Positions 8,665 through 18,515 of a stretch of DNA of 64,000 bases are shown here, piece after piece. Numbering within the stretch: position 1 is the first letter of the stretch; the number at the start of each line of letters is the position of its first letter. The notes under the pieces were generated by a model that saw only the letters and a program-made list of their open reading frames with translations, had not been told where the DNA came from and searched no databases. Made by a program: the position numbers and the translations under genes. The stretch covers positions 350,979 through 414,978 of the forward strand of contig NZ_QJGZ01000036.1 in NCBI RefSeq assembly GCF_003254585.1, written 5' to 3'. The DNA comes from Flavobacterium sharifuzzamanii. Lineage in GTDB: Bacteria > Bacteroidota > Bacteroidia > Flavobacteriales > Flavobacteriaceae.

Positions 8665-11600
8665 ATGAAAAATTTTATTTTTAGCTTTTTAGCGCTCTTG
8701 CTGCTGCCTACATATATGATGGGGCAAGCTCAAGCAATTAAAGGAAAAGTAGTAGACAGTAATGGAATGGGAATTCCAGGAGCAATTATCGCTTCAGCTG
8801 ATGCTAGAGCTACTGCAGATGCAGATTTCGACGGAAACTTTACAATTAATGCAAAACCTGGAGATATTTTAAAAATCTCTATGTTAGGCTTTGATGCGGT
8901 TTCTGTACCGGCTACAGCCGCACCAATGACAATTACCTTAAAAGAAGCGGGTGATACTGCTTTAAAAGAAGTAGTTGTAATTGGATACGGTACAAGAAAG
9001 AAAATTGATAATACTTCGGCGGTTAGCTCAATTAAGTCCGAAGAAATTACCAAAATGAAAGTAATGAATGCTTCACAAGCCATTCAAGGTAAAGCTGCAG
9101 GGGTTCAGGTATCTACTTCAGATGCGCCAGGAAGTACACCTTCAGTTGTGATCAGGGGAGCTGGTACTGCATTAGGAGGAAGAAATCCTCTATATGTTGT
9201 AGATGGTATGCCTACTGACAATATTAATAACATTAATACTAATGATATTACATCTTACGAAGTATTAAAAGATGCTTCTTCATTAGCTATTTATGGTACC
9301 AGAGGTGCAAATGGTGTAATTATGATTACAACCAAAGCAGGAAAAGGAAAACTTACTGTAGATGTTGAAAGTTTTGCAGGAGTTAGATCTCCGTTAAAAA
9401 CTGTAAAAATGGCAAATGCTGATGAGTATGTTCGTTACAGTAACGCCGCTTATAGCAACGATTTTCCACAAGGTAGATTCTCTGCTAATCAACCATATAA
9501 CACAAATTGGTTAGACGCAATTACAAGAACAGGGTCTTATACTCAGAACAATATTGCAATCTCAGGATCTTCAGAAAATGTAAAATACTTTTTTAGTGTT
9601 GGAAATTATGAAGAAAAAGGAATTTTAAATGGTTCTGATTACGGACGTACGACATTCAGAAATAATAATGAGTTTAAGCTTTCTGAAAAAGTTAAGTTGA
9701 GCCAAAATTTTAGTGTAAGTAATATTAAAAATACGCCAATGCCTTTGAGCGCATTTACAAATGCTTACAGACAATCACCATTAGTTCCTGTTCGTTATGC
9801 TGACGGTAAATATGGAGTGCCATTTATTTCAAACGGAATAGTATCTGAAACGGGTACATCTTTTAATAATGTTGGAAACCCAGTAGCTCAATTAGATTAT
9901 ACAAATGAGCAACAGCAATCTGTAACTTTACAAGGTGGATTAAAATTAGATTGGGATATTCTTAAATCTTTGAAATTTACTTCACAATTCAACGGAGAGT
10001 TTTATACTTACAAACAGTATAATTATGTAGACAATATAGCACTTTGGTTATCTGCTGATCCAACACGTGTGGTAGAAAAGTATCCTTCAGATTTAAATAA
10101 AAATACTTTAACAAGAAACAGAGATCAATATTTTAATTGGAACCTGTCTAACTATTTAACATATAATAAAGTATTTGCAGAAATTCACGATGTAGAAGTT
10201 ACAGCTGGTATTGAGGCGAACGTGCAAGGTACTAGAGAAAAGTTAACTATTGACAGAAAGAATGTAAATGCAAATTCAAATTATTGGTCTTTAAAAGATG
10301 TTAATGTTGCAGGTACAGTTACAGGTTTAAAAGATGAAGCTTTAAATGAAAGACGATTAGCATCTTATTTTGCTCGTTTTCAATATAAATTATTAGATAG
10401 ATATTTAGTTACAGGTACTGTAAGACGTGATGGATCATCACAATTTGCTGAAGACAAACGTTGGGGGACATTCCCATCAGTTGGTTTAGGTTGGGTAGTT
10501 TCAAAAGAAAGCTTTTTAAGTAATGTAGAGCCAATTAATTTATTAAAAATTAGAGGTTCTTGGGGTAGATTAGGAAATCAAAATGTACCTCTTAATACAC
10601 AATTGTTAACTTCTGGATTGGATTATTCAGGTTTAGGTTCAGGTACTACAATTAACTCTCAAGTAGATCCAAATTTATCTTGGGAAATAGTTGAAGAACT
10701 TTCAGGAGGTTTTGATTTTGAAGTATTGAACAGCAGATTAAAAGGATCATTTGATGTATATGATAAAAATACAACAAATACAATTTTAAATGTTAAACCT
10801 TATTCAACTTCTGGAATTACACTAGCTACGCCTGCACATGTTGGAGAAGTATCTAATAAAGGTTATGAGATTTCTTTGCGTTGGGATGATAAAATTAACG
10901 ACAACTTAAGTTACTGGGTAGGAGGAAATTTCTCTCATAATAAAAATGAACTTACTAGCCTTAAAAATGTTCAGTTAAATCCAATTATTGGAGGAAGTTT
11001 AGGAAATAGTCAAAATACTAAAATCCTTGATAATACTTCTGTAGGCCAGCCATTAGGAAGTTTTTTCATGTATGAGTATGCAGGTGTTGACCCAACAAAT
11101 GGTCAAATGTTATACTACAAAGCAGATGGGTCTAAAGTTGCTCAGACAGGGTTAGATGAACTTAAAGACAAAAAATATGTTGGTTCTCTTTTACCAACTT
11201 CTAATTATGGAGTTAGTCTAGGATTGAATTACAAAAACATTGATTTTTCTGTTGATGGTTATGGAACAGGAGGAGCAAAAGTTTATAATGGAAAAAAAGC
11301 ACAAAGATTTGGAGGAGAAAATGTAGAAGCTACTATGGCTAATGGTTTTTGGACACCAACGAATACTACATCTTCAATTCCAGCACCTTCTAATTTAGTT
11401 CCTTATGCTTCAACATATTATTTAGAATCAGCGGACTTCTTTAGAATCAATAACATCACTTTAGGATATAAACTTCCATTAAGAGAAAACAACTTTATTA
11501 GCTATTGTAGATTATATGTAAATGCAATTAACCCATTTATCACACAAAAATTCTCTGGATTTTCACCAGATGTAGTTTCTGATGGTAAGTTAGTTGAAGG

Positions 11601-11673
11601 TACTCAAGGTGTTGAGCTAGATGCTTACCCTTCATTGAGATCATTTGTTGTAGGTGCAAATTTAAAATTTTAA
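8665..11673 (+). CDS. SusC/RagA-family TonB-dependent outer-membrane transporter
   Basis: Imports oligosaccharides across the outer membrane together with the SusD partner encoded 4 bp downstream. The 1002 residues comprise a signal peptide (cleavage near MMGQAQ), a carboxypeptidase-regulatory-like domain (about 24-95), the TonB box EVVVIGYG (102-109), a plug domain (SAVSSIKSEEI... PLYVVDGMPTD, SSLAIYGTRGANGVIMITTK) and a 22-strand barrel ending in the Phe-terminated strand SFVVGANLKF. Length is typical for SusC. The promoter region carries the dyads at 8588-8621. The substrate cannot be read from this protein, but the enzymes behind it point to beta-1,2-glucan. Confidence 0.95.
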   Translation: MKNFIFSFLALLLLPTYMMGQAQAIKGKVVDSNGMGIPGAIIASADARATADADFDGNFTINAKPGDILKISMLGFDAVSVPATAAPMTITLKEAGDTALKEVVVIGYGTRKKIDNTSAVSSIKSEEITKMKVMNASQAIQGKAAGVQVSTSDAPGSTPSVVIRGAGTALGGRNPLYVVDGMPTDNINNINTNDITSYEVLKDASSLAIYGTRGANGVIMITTKAGKGKLTVDVESFAGVRSPLKTVKMANADEYVRYSNAAYSNDFPQGRFSANQPYNTNWLDAITRTGSYTQNNIAISGSSENVKYFFSVGNYEEKGILNGSDYGRTTFRNNNEFKLSEKVKLSQNFSVSNIKNTPMPLSAFTNAYRQSPLVPVRYADGKYGVPFISNGIVSETGTSFNNVGNPVAQLDYTNEQQQSVTLQGGLKLDWDILKSLKFTSQFNGEFYTYKQYNYVDNIALWLSADPTRVVEKYPSDLNKNTLTRNRDQYFNWNLSNYLTYNKVFAEIHDVEVTAGIEANVQGTREKLTIDRKNVNANSNYWSLKDVNVAGTVTGLKDEALNERRLASYFARFQYKLLDRYLVTGTVRRDGSSQFAEDKRWGTFPSVGLGWVVSKESFLSNVEPINLLKIRGSWGRLGNQNVPLNTQLLTSGLDYSGLGSGTTINSQVDPNLSWEIVEELSGGFDFEVLNSRLKGSFDVYDKNTTNTILNVKPYSTSGITLATPAHVGEVSNKGYEISLRWDDKINDNLSYWVGGNFSHNKNELTSLKNVQLNPIIGGSLGNSQNTKILDNTSVGQPLGSFFMYEYAGVDPTNGQMLYYKADGSKVAQTGLDELKDKKYVGSLLPTSNYGVSLGLNYKNIDFSVDGYGTGGAKVYNGKKAQRFGGENVEATMANGFWTPTNTTSSIPAPSNLVPYASTYYLESADFFRINNITLGYKLPLRENNFISYCRLYVNAINPFITQKFSGFSPDVVSDGKLVEGTQGVELDAYPSLRSFVVGANLKF

Positions 11674-11677
11674 TATC

Positions 11678-13138
11678 ATGAAAAGAATATATATATCAAT
11701 GTTTGTACTTTCTGGATTATTCTTATCTGGATGTTCAAATGATTTTTTAGATGTAGAACCAACAGAAGCTATTCCAGCTGATCCAAATTTGGTAAATAGT
11801 GATGATGGAGCTAAAGGTTTTGTTACTGCAATTTACAATCAATTTTTAGGATGGGAAATGTCTTCTTTTGGATGGAATGCAGTCTCAAGTATAATCTCAG
11901 ATGATGCTGATAAAGGATCAGACCCAGGAGATACAGGAGGAGATAAAGATATTATTGATGCTTTGACATATAATGCTTCAACTGCATCATTTGAATCTAC
12001 TTGGAATGCAAATTATGCAGGAATTAACAGATGTAATCAGGCATTGGCAATGTTCCCTAAATTGGATAAAGCATCACCTGATTTAAAAGCAAGATTAGTT
12101 GGAGAAACAAAATTCATGAGAGCATTCATGTATTTTACATTAGTTAAAGGATACGGTGGAGTTCCTATTGTAGATCATTTAGCTACAGTTCCAATTTCTG
12201 AAGAAGATAGAAAAATGCAATTGACACGTAAATCAGTAGCAGAAGTTTATGCTTTTATAGAACAAGATTTAAATGATGCAATTGAAGCTTTGCCTGTAAA
12301 ATCAGCTTACACAGGAGCAGATGTTGTAAGAGCTTCTAAAGGAGCAGCATACGCTTTATTGGCAAAAGTAAATCTATATCAAAAAAATTGGCAAAAAGTA
12401 ATAGACAATTGCGATAAAGTAACAGGTTATTCTTTAGTTTCTGATTATGCATTACAGTATAAAAAAGAAGGAGAATTTGGTCCAGAATCTATTTTCGAAA
12501 TAAATGGAGTAGGTTCTACTTCTAGTCCTGGATTTGGAATTGGAAATTATACCGTTTCTCAAGCACCTCGTGGAGCTGGAGGTTGGGGTTGGGGATTCAA
12601 CACACCAACTGAAGGTTTAGCAAATGCTTATGAGGCAGGAGATGTTAGAAAAAATGCTACAATTATTTTCAGAGGTTCAGTTTTATATGATGGAAGAGAA
12701 GTGCCATCAACTGTAGCGAACCCAAGATATAATTATAAAGCATATTCATCATCTTTTTATAACCAAGAATTTACAGATACAAATCTTAGATATTTAAGAT
12801 ATGCTGAGGTTATATTAATGAAAGCTGAAGCATTAAACGAATTAGGAGAAACAGCTGCAGCAATTCCTTTAGTAAATCAAATTCGTCATAGAGCAGGTTT
12901 AGGAGATACTCCTTTTACTTCTCAAACTGATATTAGAAAAGCAATTTATAAAGAAAGAAGATTAGAATTTGCTTTTGAGCACGACAGATGGTTTGATATC
13001 GTTAGAACCGGACAAGCAGAAGCGGCTATGGCAGCAGATGGTAAAACTTTTATAGTTGGAAAACATGAATTATGGCCTCTTCCAACTACATTTATGAGAG
13101 AAGCAGGGGCACTTTCACAGCAAAATCCTGGTTATTAA
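11678..13138 (+). CDS. SusD/RagB-family glycan-binding lipoprotein
   Basis: Surface lipoprotein that caps the SusC barrel and captures glycan. The lipobox (LFLSGC, Cys19) is followed by the usual SusD start NDFLDVEPTEAIP. The middle has TPR-like helices (MRAFMYFTLVKGYGGVPIVDH, KAYALLAKVNLYQKNWQKV), and the C-terminal third has the family signature RYLRYAEVILMKAEALNELG with IYKERRLEFAFEHDRWFDIVRTG. The 486-residue length is normal. It sits 4 bp behind susC, so the two are co-transcribed and probably translationally coupled. A hairpin at 13152 separates it from the enzyme genes. Confidence 0.95.
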   Translation: MKRIYISMFVLSGLFLSGCSNDFLDVEPTEAIPADPNLVNSDDGAKGFVTAIYNQFLGWEMSSFGWNAVSSIISDDADKGSDPGDTGGDKDIIDALTYNASTASFESTWNANYAGINRCNQALAMFPKLDKASPDLKARLVGETKFMRAFMYFTLVKGYGGVPIVDHLATVPISEEDRKMQLTRKSVAEVYAFIEQDLNDAIEALPVKSAYTGADVVRASKGAAYALLAKVNLYQKNWQKVIDNCDKVTGYSLVSDYALQYKKEGEFGPESIFEINGVGSTSSPGFGIGNYTVSQAPRGAGGWGWGFNTPTEGLANAYEAGDVRKNATIIFRGSVLYDGREVPSTVANPRYNYKAYSSSFYNQEFTDTNLRYLRYAEVILMKAEALNELGETAAAIPLVNQIRHRAGLGDTPFTSQTDIRKAIYKERRLEFAFEHDRWFDIVRTGQAEAAMAADGKTFIVGKHELWPLPTTFMREAGALSQQNPGY

Positions 13139-13151
13139 TCAAAATCTTAAA

Positions 13152-13186
13152 AATCACTTCCTTCAGATTTCCTGAGGGAAGTGATT
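13152..13186 (+). terminator. Intra-operon hairpin between susD and the glucanase
   Basis: A 15-bp stem (AATCACTTCCTTCAG with CTGAGGGAAGTGATT, one G-U pair) with a 5-nt loop and no proper T tract. It may be a leaky terminator or an RNA-stabilising 3' structure that raises SusC/D expression over the downstream enzymes. Confidence 0.6.
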
Positions 13187-13213
13187 ATTTATCAAAAATC
13201 TTAAATTTTTATA

Positions 13214-14590
13214 ATGGTTAGAATTTCAGTTTTATTTTTAGCTTTTGCTTTTTTTAGTTGTGGAAAAACAGAGAAGTCAAAAGAAAATGTACAGGAAAAT
13301 ACTTCTGGCGTTACTGCATTAACAGATGAGCAGCTTTTAGATGCTGTTCAAAAACAAACATTTAAATATTTCTGGGATTATGCAGAACCAAATTCTGGAT
13401 TAGCCAGGGAGCGTTATCATCCTGACGGAGTTTATCCTGAAAATGACTCGAATATCGTTACAACAGGTGGTTCAGGTTTTGGATTAATGGCTCTTGTTTC
13501 AGGAATATCTCAAGGTTATATTACAAAAGAACAAGGAGTAGAAAGACTTAACAAAATTGCAGATTTTTTAGGCAAAGCAGATCGTTTTCACGGAGCATGG
13601 TCACATTGGATTGACGGAAACACAGGAAAAGTAAAGCCTTTTGGAACCAAGGATAATGGTGGTGATTTAGTTGAAACCTCATTTTTGGTTGCAGGAATGA
13701 TTACTGTTCGTGAATATCTTAAAGATGGTTCTGAAAAAGAAAAAGCCGTAGCACAAAAATATGATGCACTTTGGAAGGGTGTTGATTGGCAATGGTATAC
13801 AAATAACAAAAACGTATTATATTGGCATTGGTCTCCTTCTTACGGATGGCAAATGAATTTTCCACTACAAGGATATAACGAATGTCTTATTACCTACGTT
13901 ATGGCAGCGTCTTCGCCAACACATACAATCGATGCGAAAGCATATCACGAAGGATGGGAGAGAAGTGGTGGCATAGTTTCTTCAAAAACAAAATACAATA
14001 TCCCACTTATTTTAAAGCACAACGGTGCAGAAGAATTTGGTGGTCCATTATTTTGGGCACACTATTCTTATGTAGGTTTAGATCCAAATCAATTAACAGA
14101 TAAATATGCTAATTATTGGGATTTAAATGTAAATCAGACTAAAATCAATTATGAGTATTGTGTTCAAAATCCAAATAAAAATGCAGGTTATGGTCCAGAA
14201 TATTGGGGTTTAACAGCTTCTTATTCTAGAAATCCTGATGGTTCTATTGGATACAATGCACACATGCCAAGCAACGATCAAGGTGTAATTTCTCCAACGG
14301 CTGCAATCAGTTCAATTGTTTACACACCTAAAGAATCGATGGCTGTGATTAGAAATTTATACGAAAATCATAAAGACGAAACTTGGGGCGATGCCGGTTT
14401 TTATGATGCTTTGAGTTTAGGAAATAAATGGGTTGCAAAACGCTATTTAGCAATTGATCAAGGTCCAGAAGTTGTAATGATTGAAAATTACAGAACAGGA
14501 TTGATATGGAAATTGTTTATGAACGCGCCAGAAGTAAAACAAGGTTTAACAAAACTTGGATTTAAATCTGGAAAATACAGGCTTCAATAA
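13214..14590 (+). CDS. GH144-type endo-beta-1,2-glucanase, lipoprotein
   Basis: A 458-residue lipoprotein (lipobox AFFSC, Cys16) with an (alpha/alpha)6 glycoamylase-like domain. Motifs visible are FKYFWDYAEPNSGLARER, GSGFGLMALVSGI, GGDLVETSFLVAGM, YWHWSPSYGW and YNECLITYVMAASSPTH. The acidic residues D147, D151, E154 and E223 have the same spacing as the residues I recall as important in the Chitinophaga pinensis GH144 beta-1,2-glucanase (D135, D139, E142, E211, all offset by 12). GH144 enzymes cut beta-1,2-glucans to sophorooligosaccharides. A GH3 glucosidase two genes downstream fits this. The same fold includes uncharacterised relatives, so the exact linkage is a strong inference rather than proven. 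Confidence 0.8.
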   Translation: MVRISVLFLAFAFFSCGKTEKSKENVQENTSGVTALTDEQLLDAVQKQTFKYFWDYAEPNSGLARERYHPDGVYPENDSNIVTTGGSGFGLMALVSGISQGYITKEQGVERLNKIADFLGKADRFHGAWSHWIDGNTGKVKPFGTKDNGGDLVETSFLVAGMITVREYLKDGSEKEKAVAQKYDALWKGVDWQWYTNNKNVLYWHWSPSYGWQMNFPLQGYNECLITYVMAASSPTHTIDAKAYHEGWERSGGIVSSKTKYNIPLILKHNGAEEFGGPLFWAHYSYVGLDPNQLTDKYANYWDLNVNQTKINYEYCVQNPNKNAGYGPEYWGLTASYSRNPDGSIGYNAHMPSNDQGVISPTAAISSIVYTPKESMAVIRNLYENHKDETWGDAGFYDALSLGNKWVAKRYLAIDQGPEVVMIENYRTGLIWKLFMNAPEVKQGLTKLGFKSGKYRLQ

Positions 14591-14595
14591 TTGGC

Positions 14596-15309
14596 ATGAA
14601 ATATAAATTAGCTTTTTTATCTTTTTTGTTTTCACTTTTAGGCTTTAGCCAAAGCGAAACGACTGGGAGAATAAATACAGTCATAATGGCAAAGTATGAA
14701 CTTGGCTATGTTTTACATAAACCGGCAAATACAAAAGAGAAAAAGCCTCTAATAGTTTTTATTTCTGGAGATGGAGAAAAAGGAACTGATCTTGAGAAAG
14801 TGAAGATTCACGGTCCTTTAAAATATTTAAAAACACATCAATTGGACGCTTATGTTTTGGCTCCGCAATGTAAAGAAGATGAGAATTGGGATATTGAATC
14901 GATTTATCAGCTGATTCTAAAAATTCAGAAAGAGAATAAAATTGATTCAGAAAGAATTTATGTTACTGGTTTGAGCTCAGGAGGTTGGGCTTCTTGGAAT
15001 TTGGCTTTTGCACATCCAGATTTATTTGCCGCAAATGTACCTGTCGCTGGCTTTGTAGATTTGATTCAGTTAGAAAAAGCATGTGAAATAGCCAATATTC
15101 CAACCAGGATTTTTCATGGATTACTCGATGATGTGGTAAATGTAAATTATGCAATCACAATTTACAAAGAATTAAAAAAATGTAATGCTAAAGATGTGAA
15201 GCTGACCATTTTTGATGATGCAGGTCATGACAGCTGGACAAAAGTATACGATAATCAAGAAATCTACGACTGGATGTTGCAACAAAGAAAAACGAATACA
15301 AACAAATAA
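14596..15309 (+). CDS. Secreted alpha/beta-hydrolase, probable carbohydrate esterase
   Basis: A 237-residue exported hydrolase (signal peptide ending LGFSQS). The nucleophile elbow is GLSSG with Ser127, the acid is in GLLDDV (Asp178/179) and the histidine in DAGHDSW (His211); all three lie in the canonical order. It resembles the polyhydroxybutyrate-depolymerase/dienelactone-hydrolase-like esterases found in PULs. It sits 5 bp after the glucanase and 10 bp before the GH3 gene, so it is part of the same unit. A role in removing ester substituents (for example succinyl groups) from the glucan is inferred from context only. Confidence 0.75.
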   Translation: MKYKLAFLSFLFSLLGFSQSETTGRINTVIMAKYELGYVLHKPANTKEKKPLIVFISGDGEKGTDLEKVKIHGPLKYLKTHQLDAYVLAPQCKEDENWDIESIYQLILKIQKENKIDSERIYVTGLSSGGWASWNLAFAHPDLFAANVPVAGFVDLIQLEKACEIANIPTRIFHGLLDDVVNVNYAITIYKELKKCNAKDVKLTIFDDAGHDSWTKVYDNQEIYDWMLQQRKTNTNK

Positions 15310-15319
15310 ATAGAATAGA

Positions 15320-17620
15320 ATGAAAAACAAATTAGTCTTACTTTTTTTAGGATGCGCTGTTTTGGGTTATGCTCAAAAGAAGCCAGCTAAAAATACAGTG
15401 AAAATTAAACCAAAGTCTGAATTTGTGGCGGAATTAATGTCAAAAATGACTTTAGACGAGAAATTGGGCCAGTTAAATTTGCCAACATCTGGGGATATTA
15501 CAACAGGACAGGCAAACAGCTCAAATGTGGCAAAAAATATTGCTGAAGGAAAAGTGGGCGGTTTGTTCAACATTAAGTCTGTTCAAAAAATTAAAGAAGT
15601 ACAGAAAATTGCGGTTGAAAAAAGCCGTTTAAAAATTCCGTTACTTTTTGGTATGGACGTTATTCACGGGTACGAAACAACCTTCCCAATTCCATTAGGA
15701 TTATCTTGTACTTGGGATATGGGCTTAATTGAAAGAAGTGCTCAAATCGCTGCAAAAGAAGCAAGTGCAGACGGTATCAACTGGACATTCTCTCCAATGG
15801 TTGACATTTCTCGTGACCCAAGATGGGGAAGAGTTTCTGAAGGTTCAGGAGAAGATCCATATTTAGGAAGCCAAATTGCAAAAGCAATGGTAAATGGTTA
15901 CCAACAGCATGATCTTACTAAAAATAACTCAATCTTAGCTTGTGTTAAACACTTCGCATTATATGGTGCTCCAGAAGGAGGACGTGATTACAACACAGTT
16001 GATATGAGCCACATCAGAATGTTTAATGACTATTTTCCTCCTTACAAAGCGGCAGTTGATGCTGGTGTAGGTTCGGTTATGGCTTCTTTCAACGAAGTTG
16101 ACGGAATTCCTGCAACTGGAAACAAATGGTTAATGACTGATGTCTTAAGAAAACAATGGGGTTTCAAAGGATTTGTAGTAACCGATTTTACAGGTATTCC
16201 TGAAATGATCCCTCACGGAATGGGAGATTTACAGCAAGTTTCTGCTTTAGCTTTAAATGCTGGAGTTGAAATGGATATGGTTGGAGAAGGTTTCTTAGGA
16301 ACTTTGAAAAAATCTTTAGACGAAGGAAAAGTAAAAATCGAAACAATCGATAATGCTGTAAAACTTATTTTAGAAGCAAAATATGATTTAGGATTATTCC
16401 AAGACCCATATAAATATTGTGACGAGAAGAGAGCAAAAACTGAAATCTTTACAACAGATAGCAGAAAAGAAGCACGTGATATTGCAGCTCAATCTTTAGT
16501 TTTATTAAAAAACCAAAATCAGTTGCTGCCTCTTAAAAAATCTGGAACAATTGGTTTAATCGGACCATTGGCAGATGCTAAAGAAAACATGCCAGGAACT
16601 TGGAGTGTTGCTACAAAAATGGAAAATGCCGTTTCATTATTGAGAGGTATTAAAGAAGTTGCTGGAGCTGGAACGAAAGTTTTATATGCTAAAGGTAGCA
16701 ATTTAGATTACGATGAAACTTTTGAAACGAATGCAACAATGTTCGGTAAAACGTTACACCGTGATGCTCGTACAAAAGAAGAATTATTAGCGGAAGCTTT
16801 AAAAGTTGCTGAACAATCTGATGTAATTGTGGCAGCTTTAGGAGAATCTGCTGAAATGAGCGGAGAATCTAGCAGCCGTACAAACTTAGAAATTCCACAA
16901 GCGCAAAAAGATTTATTAAACGCTTTATTAAAAACAGGAAAACCAGTTGTTTTAGTTTTATTTGATGGACGTCCGTTAGTAATTACAGATGAAGAAAAAA
17001 CAGTTCCAGCAATTTTAAATGTTTGGTTTGCAGGTACAGAAGCTGGTTACGCTATTGCTGATGTTTTATTTGGAGATGTAAATCCTTCAGGAAAATTGAC
17101 TTCAACTTTCCCAAGAAGCGTTGGACAATTGCCAATTTACTACGCGCACAAAAATACAGGAAGACCTCTTTCTAACACAGAAGGGAAATTCGAGAAATTT
17201 AGATCAAATTATATTGACGAAAGAAACGAGCCTTTATTCCCATTCGGATTTGGTTTAAGCTATACCAATTTTGATTATTCAAACTTGAAAATTTCTTCTG
17301 ATAAGATGGATTCAAACGGAAAATTGAAAGTAACTGTTGATGTAACAAATACTGGAAATTTTGACGGAAAAGAAACGGTTCAATTATACATTAGAGATTT
17401 AGTTGGTTCAGTAACAAGACCAGTAAGAGAATTAAAAGGTTTTCAAAAAATTGCACTTAAAAAAGGTGAAAAACAAGCAGTAAGTTTTGATATTACTGTT
17501 GAAGATTTAAAATTCTATAACTCTGATTTACAATTTGTAGCAGAGCCAGGGCAGTTTGATATTTTCGTTGGAGGAAATTCAAATGCCGATAAAAAAGTTA
17601 GTTTTGAGTTAACTAAATAG
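15320..17620 (+). CDS. GH3 beta-glucosidase, exported
   Basis: A 766-residue full-length GH3 enzyme with signal peptide (LGYAQK). The N-terminal TIM barrel has MTLDEKLGQL, FGMDVIHGYETTFPIPL, RDPRWGRVSEGSGEDPYL and KHF (Lys210-His211). The nucleophile Asp289 is in GFVVTDFTG. The second alpha/beta sandwich follows (DVIVAALGESAEMSGESSSR), then a C-terminal fibronectin-III-like domain. It is BglX-like overall. In this locus it would release glucose from the non-reducing end of sophorooligosaccharides in the periplasm. It is the last gene before a strong terminator. Confidence 0.92.
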   Translation: MKNKLVLLFLGCAVLGYAQKKPAKNTVKIKPKSEFVAELMSKMTLDEKLGQLNLPTSGDITTGQANSSNVAKNIAEGKVGGLFNIKSVQKIKEVQKIAVEKSRLKIPLLFGMDVIHGYETTFPIPLGLSCTWDMGLIERSAQIAAKEASADGINWTFSPMVDISRDPRWGRVSEGSGEDPYLGSQIAKAMVNGYQQHDLTKNNSILACVKHFALYGAPEGGRDYNTVDMSHIRMFNDYFPPYKAAVDAGVGSVMASFNEVDGIPATGNKWLMTDVLRKQWGFKGFVVTDFTGIPEMIPHGMGDLQQVSALALNAGVEMDMVGEGFLGTLKKSLDEGKVKIETIDNAVKLILEAKYDLGLFQDPYKYCDEKRAKTEIFTTDSRKEARDIAAQSLVLLKNQNQLLPLKKSGTIGLIGPLADAKENMPGTWSVATKMENAVSLLRGIKEVAGAGTKVLYAKGSNLDYDETFETNATMFGKTLHRDARTKEELLAEALKVAEQSDVIVAALGESAEMSGESSSRTNLEIPQAQKDLLNALLKTGKPVVLVLFDGRPLVITDEEKTVPAILNVWFAGTEAGYAIADVLFGDVNPSGKLTSTFPRSVGQLPIYYAHKNTGRPLSNTEGKFEKFRSNYIDERNEPLFPFGFGLSYTNFDYSNLKISSDKMDSNGKLKVTVDVTNTGNFDGKETVQLYIRDLVGSVTRPVRELKGFQKIALKKGEKQAVSFDITVEDLKFYNSDLQFVAEPGQFDIFVGGNSNADKKVSFELTK

Positions 17621-17639
17621 TTGGTTTATTTGATTAGTG

Positions 17640-17668
17640 AAAAGCCCTTCGTTTGGAGGGCTTTTTTT
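17640..17668 (+). terminator. Terminator after the GH3 gene
   Basis: AAAAGCCCT pairs with AGGGCTTTT and runs into T residues. It marks the end of the core susC-to-GH3 transcription unit. Confidence 0.88.
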
Positions 17669-17710
17669 CTAAATCTACAGACCTTTTTGTAATTTTTTAA
17701 CTACGATTAT

Positions 17711-18484
17711 ATGAATACTTTTAAAATATTTAGTGCAGTTTGTCTTATTGCTTTTTCGTCTAGCTATGCACAAAAAAATGCAATTGTGGCACATCGTGGA
17801 GCTTGGAAAAAGAATAATCTGCCAGAAAATTCAATTGCATCATTAAGACATGCAATAGATTTAAAATTGCCAGGTTCAGAGTTTGATGTTTGGAGAACAG
17901 CAGATGATTCACTTGTAATCAATCATGATGCGCATTACAACAAACTGCTTATTGAAGAGACGAATTATGCAGATTTGATAAAATTTAAACTTTCAAATGG
18001 AGAAAGACTTCCAACCCTTCACGAATATATTTCAGAAGGAATGCGTAATAATAAACACACACTTTTGGTATGTGAAATCAAACCTTCAGAAATTAGTAAA
18101 GAAAGAGGACAAAAAACGGGTGTAGCAGCAGTCGAAACCATTAAAAAATTAAAAGCCGATAAAAATACCTGCTACATCAGTTTTGATTATGATATTCTAA
18201 AGAAAATAAGGGAAATAGATTCTAAAACTTCTCTTCAATATTTAGAAGGAAATAAATCGCCAAAAGAAGTAAAAGCAGATAAAATCAATGGAGTTGACTA
18301 TCACTATTCTGTTTTTCAAAAACATCCAGAATGGATACAGGAAGCTAAAGACAATAAGATTATTCTAAATGCTTGGACTGTTAATGACGTAAAAGATATG
18401 GATTGGATTATAGCTCATAAATTCAATTACATCACCACAAATGAACCTGAACTTTTAAAGGAAAGAAAGGAAGTTAAAAACTAA
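17711..18484 (+). CDS. Secreted glycerophosphodiester phosphodiesterase family protein
   Basis: A 257-residue exported GDPD TIM-barrel protein (signal peptide ending SSSYAQ). Catalytic motifs are AHRG (His28-Arg29), LPENS (Glu39-Asn40), SEFDVWRTADD (Glu57, Asp59), NHD (His72) and VCEIK, with LNAWTVND near the end. The family cleaves glycerophosphodiesters to glycerol-3-phosphate and an alcohol, using a divalent metal. It lies between the GH3 terminator and the GH43-like gene. In a beta-1,2-glucan locus it could strip phosphoglycerol from osmoregulated periplasmic glucans, or it may simply scavenge phospholipid head groups. The fold is certain and the substrate is not. Confidence 0.85.
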   Translation: MNTFKIFSAVCLIAFSSSYAQKNAIVAHRGAWKKNNLPENSIASLRHAIDLKLPGSEFDVWRTADDSLVINHDAHYNKLLIEETNYADLIKFKLSNGERLPTLHEYISEGMRNNKHTLLVCEIKPSEISKERGQKTGVAAVETIKKLKADKNTCYISFDYDILKKIREIDSKTSLQYLEGNKSPKEVKADKINGVDYHYSVFQKHPEWIQEAKDNKIILNAWTVNDVKDMDWIIAHKFNYITTNEPELLKERKEVKN

Positions 18485-18515
18485 TCTTCTAAAACTTTAT
18501 TAAAGAAATCTAACC

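Noticed and set aside
8730..9083. 117-codon minus-strand frame inside susC
   Set aside because: Shadow of the SusC N-terminal region; the sense frame is a clear family member.
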